NCBI GenBank assembly: GCA_036625225.1
Contig: JAZKUF010000002.1
Coordinates: 1,054,001 to 1,118,000 of the forward strand
Length of the DNA: 64,000 nt
Source: Accumulibacter jenkinsii
Lineage (GTDB): Bacteria; Pseudomonadota; Gammaproteobacteria; Burkholderiales; Rhodocyclaceae
Direction of reading: 5' to 3'
Shown here: piece after piece, positions 1 through 6,752 of the stretch
Layout of the letters: each line of letters opens with the position of its first letter
Numbering within the stretch: the stretch's first letter is position 1
The notes under the pieces: generated by a model
The model's input: only the letters and a program-made list of their open reading frames with translations
What the model was told of the DNA's origin: nothing
The model's database searches: none
Translations under genes and position numbers: made by a program

Positions 1-270
1 CGAGAGGCCGGTGGCGGCACCGCGCGGGACGATCGGCGCACGCAGCGCGTGACATATCCTGAGGACGGCCTGCGCCTGCGCTTCGTTCTCGGGCAGCGCC
101 ACCAGCAGCGGCAACTGGCGAAAAGCGGTCAGCCCGTCGCAGTCATACGGCCGCATCTCCTCTTCGTCGGCGAGCAGCGCCGACGCCGGCAACACCTCGC
201 GCAGGCGCCTGACCAGCGCTGCCCGGTCAATCGTGAAACGGCGATCGACCATCGTACCTTGCATGCTCAT
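1..270 (-). CDS. glcD: Glycolate oxidase subunit GlcD-like FAD-linked oxidase (N-terminal part, cut by window edge)
   Basis: Only the first 90 residues are present; the gene continues leftward out of the window. The fragment reads like the start of the GlcD/D-lactate dehydrogenase family: RPYDCDGLTAF, then the FAD-binding (PCMH) start with a VLRICHALRAPIVPRGAATGLS-like stretch ending at the edge. GlcD is the FAD subunit that oxidises glycolate to glyoxylate with GlcE and GlcF. ATG at 270 is the likely start; a second in-frame ATG lies at 264. It follows a GntR-family regulator by 68 bases. A RuBisCO gene elsewhere in the window makes glycolate salvage plausible, but D-lactate or another 2-hydroxy acid cannot be excluded from the fragment. 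Confidence 0.8.
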   Translation of the reverse strand, partial: MSMQGTMVDRRFTIDRAALVRRLREVLPASALLADEEEMRPYDCDGLTAFRQLPLLVALPENEAQAQAVLRICHALRAPIVPRGAATGLS

Positions 271-338
271 GTCGCATCCTCGGACAGTTGATGACTTTGC
301 TCATGACCCGCAGGCGCGCTGGGCAGCGACGCGGCAGT

Positions 339-1112
339 TCATCCCGGCAGGCCGACGTCTTCGCCGGTCAGGTCATCGGCAAGGACGATCCCCACCCGCC
401 GCGCGGCGCCGCGCAGATGCGCGTGTGCCTCACGGCGGGCGCGCTCGCCATCGCCGGCGGCGATCGCTTCAAAGATCGCCCGATGTTCGCCCTGCGCCGC
501 CTGCGGCAGATCGCCCGCGCGGCCGGGTGGCGTCCAGGCCAGACGCCGCGAGTCGGAAAAACAGCGGCCCATGAACTCCAGCAAGCGGTGTGCGTAGCCA
601 TTGTGCGTGGCTGCGGCGATCGCCAGATGAAAATCGTCGTCGGCTTCGGAGCCGTCGCTGCCGCTGACCAGCGAATCGTCCATCGCCGCCAGGTGGCGGC
701 GCATCGCCAGGAGGTCATCCGGCAGCCACCGGCGCGCCGCAAGTTCGGCGATCGAGCTCTCGATCATCGCCCGCAGTTCGAAGATCTCGCGCAATTCGGC
801 CGGTGCCGCCCCGTCGCCCTGCCAGAACCTGAAGTTGATGCACTTGGGAACGCGCGTCACGAAGGCCCCCGCCCCCTGCCGCGTCTCGACGCGGCCGTCT
901 GCCCTGAGCCGGGCCACCGCTTCGCGAACGACCGCGCGGCTGACGCCGAAGGTCCGGGCGAGCACTTTCTCGGCCGGCAGCTGTTCGCCCGGCTGGAGTT
1001 CGCCGCGCGCGATCGCCCCTTCGAGGGCAAGGCACACTTCCTCGCTCAAACGCGGCCGGCGAACACTCTTTCTCAGCTCATTGGGGCACATGATCGTCAG
1101 GTTGTCGGACAA
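339..1112 (-). CDS. GntR family transcriptional regulator, FadR subfamily (GlcC/LldR-like)
   Basis: 257 residues if started at the TTG at 1112; an in-frame ATG at 1091 would shorten it by seven. The N-terminal winged helix-turn-helix (about residues 20-85) carries GEQLPAEKVLARTFGVSRAVVREAVARL, typical of GntR. The C-terminal FCD domain shows its usual metal/ligand positions (DDDFHLAIA, GEHRAIFEAI, EAHAHL). FadR-type regulators with FCD domains sense small organic acids such as lactate, glycolate or pyruvate. It sits between a DASS anion transporter and glcD, so it probably controls uptake and oxidation of a hydroxy- or dicarboxylic acid. A perfect GTTGT-CGG-ACAAC palindrome overlaps the TTG, suggesting autoregulation. 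No convincing ribosome binding site precedes either start. Confidence 0.88.
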   Translation of the reverse strand: MSDNLTIMCPNELRKSVRRPRLSEEVCLALEGAIARGELQPGEQLPAEKVLARTFGVSRAVVREAVARLRADGRVETRQGAGAFVTRVPKCINFRFWQGDGAAPAELREIFELRAMIESSIAELAARRWLPDDLLAMRRHLAAMDDSLVSGSDGSEADDDFHLAIAAATHNGYAHRLLEFMGRCFSDSRRLAWTPPGRAGDLPQAAQGEHRAIFEAIAAGDGERARREAHAHLRGAARRVGIVLADDLTGEDVGLPG

Positions 1113-1113
1113 C
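1101..1113. promoter_or_regulatory. Candidate GntR operator overlapping the regulator's start
   Basis: GTTGTCGGACAAC is a perfect inverted repeat (5-base arms, 3-base centre) and fits the TnGTnnnACnA consensus of FadR-subfamily operators. It overlaps the TTG start candidate of the adjacent GntR gene, and a TATTCT -10-like hexamer (1122-1127, minus strand) lies just upstream. Binding here would block transcription of the regulator and possibly glcD. No further perfect copy was seen at 271-338 or 3128-3298. Confidence 0.5.
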
Positions 1114-1154
1114 TTCGCCGCAGAATACTACAAAGTGGTCGGGCACTGGGAGGT

Positions 1155-2567
1155 CTATCCGACCCAGAGGATCCACGGCGTGCCGACGACGAGAAAGACC
1201 AGCGTGCAGAAGACGGTGGTGGCCAACCCCAGGCGATAGAGTTCACCCTGCGTCAGGTAGCCGCTGGCGACGAAAATGATGTTCTGGCTGCCACCCTGCG
1301 GCGTCAGTGTCGAGAAGTAGCTGCTCGCGAACAGCAGGGCAAAGGCCATCAGGTGCACGGGAACGCCGGTCTGCACACCGACATCGAGGAACACTCCGAG
1401 CAGCGCGAGAACCTGCGCCGACTGGCTGACGAACATGTAGTGCATCAACACATAGAGCCCGAGCAGAACGACATAGGCCATCGGCCAGTCAAGGCCACCG
1501 AGCATCGACGCCAGTCGTTGCCCGACATAGCTCATGAAACCCATCTCGTTGAGTTGCCCGCTGAGCGCGAAAAGCACCGCCAGCCACAGAAAGGTGGCCA
1601 GCGTGCCGCCCTGCAGGTAGATGTCGTCGAGCGTCAGCACCCGCGTCGCGAGCAGCGCACCGAGCCCGGCGATGGCCACCGCCGTCAGGCTCAGGTTGAA
1701 GCTGCCGGCGAGGATCCAGGCGCAGACCATGGCGCCGAAGACGACCGCAGTGATCCACTCGTCGCGCGACAGCGCGCCCATCGCGTGCAGCGCTTCGCGC
1801 GCGGCACGCGGCGCGTCGGGGGTGGCGCTCACCCCCGGCGGAAAAAGGCGGTAGAGCAACAACGGCAGCAAGCCGATCGTCACCAGCGCCGGCACCGATG
1901 CGACCAGCAACCAGGAACCGAAACTGACCTGCAGTCCCTGTTCCGCGGCGAGCGAGACGCCGATCGGATTGGCCGAGGTGGCGGTCAGCCAGAGCGCCGA
2001 CGAGACGCTGAGGCTGGCGATGCCGCAGAACATCAGGTAACCCCCCAGGCGACGCTTGCTGTCGTCCTCGGGAAGCGAGCCGCTGCTCTCGGCAAGCGCC
2101 CTGATGATGGGGTAGAGCACGCCCCCGCGTGCCGTGTTGCTCGGAAAGCCGGGAGCGATCAGGGCGTCGGTGATGAAGATGCTGTAGGCGAGGCCGAGGG
2201 TCGATTTTCCGAAAACGGTCACCACGCCCAGACTGATCCGTCTGCCCAGGCCGCATTTGACCACCGCCTGCGCGACCAGGAAGGCAACCACGACGAGGAG
2301 CACGCTGGGATTGGCAAAACCGCCAAAGACCTTGGCCGGGTCGAGCGTTTCCGAGAGCACTGCGACAGACCCGGCCAGCAGGGCGGCGGTGAGCAGCGGC
2401 AAGGCATTGATGATGACCGCGAAGATCGCTGCCGCGAAAATCGCGAAGAGGTGCCACGCCTCGCGCGTCAGCCCTTCGGGAACCGGCGCGAACCAGATAC
2501 CGATCGCCAGCAGCATGGGTGCCGACTGCTTCAGCAGGGCCATGATCGTCGCCAAACGGGTATCCAT
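1155..2567 (-). CDS. DASS family (SLC13/CitT-type) anion symporter
   Basis: 470 residues with about 12 hydrophobic segments. Family hallmarks are a TATSANPIGVSLA stretch and, near the C-terminus, SSYFSTLTPQGGSQNIIF, matching the paired substrate/sodium-binding loops of divalent anion:Na+ symporters and the 2-oxoglutarate/malate translocators. It should import a di- or tricarboxylate across the inner membrane; the substrate cannot be read from sequence. The ATG at 2567 is preferred because AAAGGAG lies seven bases before it and it overlaps the TGA of the upstream lipoprotein gene (TGATG), implying translational coupling. The regulator and glcD lie downstream, so the substrate may be a hydroxy acid. 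Confidence 0.87.
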   Translation of the reverse strand: MDTRLATIMALLKQSAPMLLAIGIWFAPVPEGLTREAWHLFAIFAAAIFAVIINALPLLTAALLAGSVAVLSETLDPAKVFGGFANPSVLLVVVAFLVAQAVVKCGLGRRISLGVVTVFGKSTLGLAYSIFITDALIAPGFPSNTARGGVLYPIIRALAESSGSLPEDDSKRRLGGYLMFCGIASLSVSSALWLTATSANPIGVSLAAEQGLQVSFGSWLLVASVPALVTIGLLPLLLYRLFPPGVSATPDAPRAAREALHAMGALSRDEWITAVVFGAMVCAWILAGSFNLSLTAVAIAGLGALLATRVLTLDDIYLQGGTLATFLWLAVLFALSGQLNEMGFMSYVGQRLASMLGGLDWPMAYVVLLGLYVLMHYMFVSQSAQVLALLGVFLDVGVQTGVPVHLMAFALLFASSYFSTLTPQGGSQNIIFVASGYLTQGELYRLGLATTVFCTLVFLVVGTPWILWVG

Positions 2568-3127
2568 CAGCGGGCTCCTTTCTGCGCCGAAACGGCACCC
2601 GGCGTCCCCAGGCGGGCCCAACCCTTGAGGCCGACGACGCGGCCGCTGACCTCGCCCTCTTCGTTGTCCACCAGATACTGCCAGGTGAACGTGTACTCGC
2701 CGCTCACCCCTTGATAACGACCGGTGCCGCCGATGAACCTGCCCTGAACCAGCTTGCCGGGACCGACCTCTTCGCCGCGCAACTCGCTGAATGCCTGTTC
2801 ACCATGTTCGTCGGTCCACACGCTGCGGCCCTGCAGGCCGCTCAGGGTGTCGGAGAAGCCGATGACGTCAGCCTTGAAGCCGAGGTGCGGCCGCTGTTCG
2901 CCGGTCAGCAGCAGCGAGCCGCTCACCCTGAAGATCGCTACGCGATGCCCGGCAGCAAGTTGCAGGGTCTGCCGGTTCCCCGTGGCCGACCAGGTGCCGG
3001 TAAAGTTTCGCACCTCATCGGGCGACACGACCGCCAACGGCGGCTCGCCTGGTCGCTCGCAGGCCACGAGCAGCAGCGACAGGGCAAGGGCCAGGAGCAG
3101 CCGGCCAGGGCTCGTCCCACCAGGCAT
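2567..3127 (-). CDS. Hypothetical lipoprotein
   Basis: 186 residues. A signal peptide with a hydrophobic core ends in LLVAC, a good lipobox, so the mature protein should be lipid-anchored at the cysteine near residue 23. The rest is soluble and beta-rich, with GRFIGGTGRYQGVSGEYTFTWQY, a motif resembling dirigent/allene-oxide-cyclase-like barrels; that similarity is tentative. The ATG at 3127 is preferred over longer frames because it directly precedes the signal peptide and has GGAGAA six bases upstream. The stop overlaps the start of the DASS transporter, so the two are probably one operon. Function is unknown; a binding or accessory role for the transporter is only a guess. Confidence 0.75.
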   Translation of the reverse strand: MPGGTSPGRLLLALALSLLLVACERPGEPPLAVVSPDEVRNFTGTWSATGNRQTLQLAAGHRVAIFRVSGSLLLTGEQRPHLGFKADVIGFSDTLSGLQGRSVWTDEHGEQAFSELRGEEVGPGKLVQGRFIGGTGRYQGVSGEYTFTWQYLVDNEEGEVSGRVVGLKGWARLGTPGAVSAQKGAR

Positions 3128-3298
3128 TTTCGGTTCTCCCACAGCAGCGCAGCGCTGCGACAAAGGCATTCCGGAAACAGGCCGGAAGCTGGATCGATCA
3201 TCAGGGGAGAGAGCGGGACACGGTGACGCGGTCAGCCCGCACGACACGACGCGACGCGGCCTCTCCCCTTTTGCGGTGTTAGCCGCTCAGCGGCCGGA

Positions 3299-4021
3299 CT
3301 AGCCCGAATAGCCCGGCAGACCCGCGGCTTCGGGGGATCCGGCGAGGTGAATGGCTTCTTCGATGATTGCCTGCCGGTCCTCCGCCTTCATCGCCGAGAG
3401 GAGGATGTCGACGTCTTCGATCTCGTTCTTGAGCAGGCGATTATCGAGAATCAGGCGCATGCGAAAGAACTGTGCCCACTGGAACTCGGCAAAGTCGGCC
3501 GGCATCTTGTCGTAGCCGAAGTGGGTCCGCACGTACCACGAGAGACCACGATAAGGGTCGTTGCGCAGATCCTTGACGTGCTTCGGCAGCAAAGCCGGCT
3601 GCAGCGGTCCGCCGCCCATGTGATCGAACAGATAGACCCAGCGGTTGTCGTGCATCGCTTTCCAGAAGTCATAATCCTTGAGCACGCGCCAGTTATAGAT
3701 CACCTCGACGACCACGCGCGCGTTGCTTTCGTCGATCCCGGCCTCGTTCTTGTTCTGCGCCACGTCCCACACCGCGCGCGCCAGGTGATGGTGGTCGGTG
3801 AGGTAGAACTGGTCGTCGTGGCCAATGACGATCGGCACCGGTCGCGTGATCAGAAAGGCAGTGAGTTCGTCCCTGCTTTTGCGGCGCATGGCCGCCGCTT
3901 TCGCGTTCACCTCGTCGAGCCCGACGGCGCTCTGCGTCGGTCGCAGCTCGGAAACCCGGACCTGATACTGTTGCCCGCCGCGGTGCGATCGGGATGAGCA
4001 TTCCTCGTAATCGAAATCCAT
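3299..4021 (-). CDS. ParB-like (ParBc_2 family) protein
   Basis: 240 residues. The N-terminal half has a ParB/sulfiredoxin-like fold signature: QYQVRVSELRPTQSAVG, PVPIVIGHDDQFYLTDHHHLARAV. The DHHHLARA segment is where ParB-like proteins carry their nucleotide-binding box. There is no ParB helix-turn-helix and no ParA nearby, so this is not a chromosome partition protein. The C-terminal half is charged and helical. The ATG at 4021 follows a very strong AGGAGGA site; a longer frame to 4060 is less likely. It is divergent from sulP across 230 bases. The biochemical role is unknown; related proteins are mostly uncharacterised. Confidence 0.75.
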   Translation of the reverse strand: MDFDYEECSSRSHRGGQQYQVRVSELRPTQSAVGLDEVNAKAAAMRRKSRDELTAFLITRPVPIVIGHDDQFYLTDHHHLARAVWDVAQNKNEAGIDESNARVVVEVIYNWRVLKDYDFWKAMHDNRWVYLFDHMGGGPLQPALLPKHVKDLRNDPYRGLSWYVRTHFGYDKMPADFAEFQWAQFFRMRLILDNRLLKNEIEDVDILLSAMKAEDRQAIIEEAIHLAGSPEAAGLPGYSG

Positions 4022-4251
4022 CACTTTCCTCCTGTTAGGGGCTCCCCAGCCCTGACCCATGGCCCCCTGAACCTGGCGCCAGGATTGAAGAAGCAGAGAA
4101 TGCCGAGGCGGCGGCGGTTCGTCAACCTAAATGCCGTAGCGCCGGGGCGCCCGGCTCTCGCACCTGACCGGCTGGGGCTTTCCAGTACAATGACGCGCCG
4201 ACCCTCACGATCAGCCCGGCGCTTGCCGGGGTCGACCCGCCAAGGAGCGAA

Positions 4252-5991
4252 ATGCCTGCCATTGCCCATCTCAATCGCCTTCTCCCCGGCCTGCAGCCGC
4301 TGCTCCAGTATCGCGCCGCAGACTGGCCGCACGATTTCAAGGCCGGCCTGTCGGTGACCGCGGTCGCCATTCCGGTCGCCATCGCTTACGCGCAGCTTGC
4401 CGGCTTCAGCCCGTCCACGGGTCTCTACGCGTCGATCCTGCCGCTCGTCGTCTATGCGCTCGCCGGCACCTCGCGGCAGTTGATCATCGGTCCCGACGCC
4501 GCCACCTGCGCCATGATCGCTGCCGTCGTCGCGCCGCTGGCGGCCGGCAACAGCGGCATGTATCTCTCGTTCACCATCGCCCTGACCCTGCTGACCGGGA
4601 TTTTCTGTCTGGGCGCGAGCTTTTTGCGGCTCGGCGGTCTGGCCGATTTTCTTGCCCGGCCGATCCTCGTCGGCCTGCTCAACGGCGTCTCGATCTCGAT
4701 CATGATCGGCCAGGTGGGCAAGGTTCTCGGCAGCAAACCGGAAGCCACCCGCTTCTTTCGCCAGCTGCTCGAAATTCCTGACCTGGTCGTCAGGGCGCAC
4801 TGGCCGACAGTTCTCCTGTCGCTCGGCAGCGTCCTGGTGATGCTCCTGATGCCGCGCCTCTCGAAACGCGTGCCGGCCTCGCTGGTGACCATGATCATCG
4901 CGGGTCTGGCGGCCTACCTGCTGCGCCTCGATCAACTGGGCGTCGCGCTGATCGGCCCGGTGGCGAGCGGCTTGCCGGACCTCGAATGGCCCGACCTGCC
5001 CTTGCACGAAGTCGGCGACCTCGCCGGGTCGGCGGCCGGCCTGGCGCTCGTGCTGTTCACCAGCGGCATGCTGACGGCCCGCAGCTTCGCCGAACGTAAC
5101 GGTTACGACCTCGACGTCGACCGCGAGTTTGCCGCTTTCGGCCTGGCCAACATTGCTTCCGCGCTGTCGCAGGGTTTTGCCGTCACCGGTGCCGATTCAC
5201 GCACGGCGGTCAATGACGCCAACGGCGGCCGCACCCAGATGGTCAGCATCATCGCCGCGCTGGCGATCTCGCTGCTGCTGCTGGTCGGCACCGACTCGCT
5301 CGCGTGGTTGCCGATTCCCGCCCTTGGCGTGGTCCTGCTCTTTGCCTCGTGGTCGCTGCTCGACCTGCAGATTTTCCGGCGCTATCATCAGGTCGAGGGC
5401 GCCGCGCTGGTGCTCGGGGCGATCACCATGCTCGGCGTTCTTGCCTTCGGCGCGATCAAGGCGATCATGCTCGCCGTCGCTCTCGCCCTGCTGATGTTCA
5501 TTCACCGCGTGGCGCGCCCGGCGTGCGAAGAACTGGTCAATGTCCCCGGTCGTGCCGGCCTCTACAACCACCTGCTGTTTCCTGATGCGGCGGCGATTGA
5601 CGGCCTCCTCCTGCTGCGCTTCTGTGGTCCGCTGGTGTTCTTCAATGCCAACCATTTTCGCAGCGAGGTCCAGCAGGCGATCGCCCGGCAGACGACGCCG
5701 GTCGAACGGGTGGTGCTCGACCTCATCCCGATGACCAGCCTCGACATCACCGGCATCGATACGCTCGAACGACTCGACCGTGAACTGGCGGCGCAGAACA
5801 TCACGCTGACCCTGGCCGGCCGGCAGATCGAGTTCGAACGCTGGCTCAAGGCGACCGGACACCCCGACGAATCCCTGCGCCAGCGCGTCTATCCGACCAT
5901 GCGCCAGGCGATCCACCAGTGGCACGGCCGCCAGGCAACGGCAACGGCAACGGCCGCCGAGCCCGATGAGGTGACGAACACCGGCGAATGA
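4252..5991 (+). CDS. SulP family anion transporter with STAS domain
   Basis: 579 residues. About 10-12 membrane segments (residues 20-420) include PVAIAYAQLAGFSPSTGLYASILP, the SulP signature, and GPDAATCAMIAAVVAP. A cytoplasmic STAS domain (about 440-560) contains VVLDLIPMTSLDITGIDTLERL. SulP proteins carry sulfate, bicarbonate or other anions. The start has AAGGAG seven bases upstream. It stands alone, so the substrate is undetermined; bicarbonate uptake is conceivable given RuBisCO in the window but there is no direct evidence. Confidence 0.92.
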   Translation: MPAIAHLNRLLPGLQPLLQYRAADWPHDFKAGLSVTAVAIPVAIAYAQLAGFSPSTGLYASILPLVVYALAGTSRQLIIGPDAATCAMIAAVVAPLAAGNSGMYLSFTIALTLLTGIFCLGASFLRLGGLADFLARPILVGLLNGVSISIMIGQVGKVLGSKPEATRFFRQLLEIPDLVVRAHWPTVLLSLGSVLVMLLMPRLSKRVPASLVTMIIAGLAAYLLRLDQLGVALIGPVASGLPDLEWPDLPLHEVGDLAGSAAGLALVLFTSGMLTARSFAERNGYDLDVDREFAAFGLANIASALSQGFAVTGADSRTAVNDANGGRTQMVSIIAALAISLLLLVGTDSLAWLPIPALGVVLLFASWSLLDLQIFRRYHQVEGAALVLGAITMLGVLAFGAIKAIMLAVALALLMFIHRVARPACEELVNVPGRAGLYNHLLFPDAAAIDGLLLLRFCGPLVFFNANHFRSEVQQAIARQTTPVERVVLDLIPMTSLDITGIDTLERLDRELAAQNITLTLAGRQIEFERWLKATGHPDESLRQRVYPTMRQAIHQWHGRQATATATAAEPDEVTNTGE

Positions 5992-6062
5992 CCCGGCCAA
6001 CGCGCCGATGGTTCACCTGGCGTCGCCGCGTGCTGACGGTGACATCGGCTGCGGCGACCGAC

Positions 6063-6338
6063 TCAGGAGCGCTCGTTGGCCAGCCCGCGGGCGGTGATCT
6101 CTTCGTACAGATGGGTCATCTTTCCGGCCAGTTCCCGATATTCCGGGTGCCGGTCGAGAAACGGCTTCGCTTCTTCCATATCGGTAAACACGCGATCGAG
6201 AAAGGCAATATCCATGTCGTCGAGCCTTCCACCGGTGTCGACCTTGGCTTTCAGATCGAGGGCTCGCGGCAGCCGCTCCTTTTCCAGGCGGGCGAGTACG
6301 ACCGTCGCAATTCCGATATCATTCGCTTCCTGATTCAT
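6063..6338 (-). CDS. Small conserved hypothetical protein
   Basis: 91 residues, soluble, largely helical and rich in charged residues, with no signal peptide or cysteine. The ATG at 6338 has AGAGGAG eight bases upstream, and codon use matches the neighbours, so it is very likely translated. The text EEAKPFLDRHPEYRELAGKMTHLYEEI suggests a helical bundle. I do not recognise a characterised family. It is convergent with sulP, 71 bases away. Confidence 0.7.
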   Translation of the reverse strand: MNQEANDIGIATVVLARLEKERLPRALDLKAKVDTGGRLDDMDIAFLDRVFTDMEEAKPFLDRHPEYRELAGKMTHLYEEITARGLANERS

Positions 6339-6752
6339 TGTTTGTTACTCCTCTGGTAGGTTTGACGCCGACCCGGCGACAACCGCCGACGGCCTGCTGC
6401 AGCGCTCAACAACGAGACGTATGCCATGGATAATGCCAGTTTTCGCGAACAAAGGGCAAGCGCAGCGCCGTCCGCAGACCGCTGCCCGCATGGGCCAATC
6501 ACATGGCGTTACACAATGGAACATAGAGGCTACAGATCAGCCCGCCCGATCTGCGTATCGTTTGGCCTGTCGCTGGCATGCACTCCCCACCCCTCCCCTG
6601 CGTGACAGTGATGGTTTTACCCGGCCCGCCCAGCCTCTCCCTCTGCGCGGGCCGTTTCCGTTGTGGCAGCCGATGATCTGCCCTCCTTCCCTCTGCCCGA
6701 CCCGCAAACGGACCCTTGCGGCACGAACGGGCGAACGTATGGAGTGCCGGCA
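6339..6752. other. Intergenic region, no gene recognised
   Basis: 414 bases between two divergent genes. Open frames here have no family resemblance and no ribosome binding site. It should hold promoters for the small protein (leftward) and the M16 peptidase (rightward), but I see no clear -35/-10 pair, repeat or RNA. Confidence 0.5.

Noticed and set aside
288..2714. Very long rightward reading frame (about 800 codons)
   Set aside because: It is the antisense of the GntR and DASS genes; composition is Arg/Gln/His-rich without domains, a GC-content artefact.
3203..3272. Inverted AGGGGAGAG / CTCTCCCCTTTT near 3203 and 3260 as a terminator
   Set aside because: Arms are about 50 bases apart with a large GC-rich interior, and the T-run is on the wrong strand for the upstream gene.
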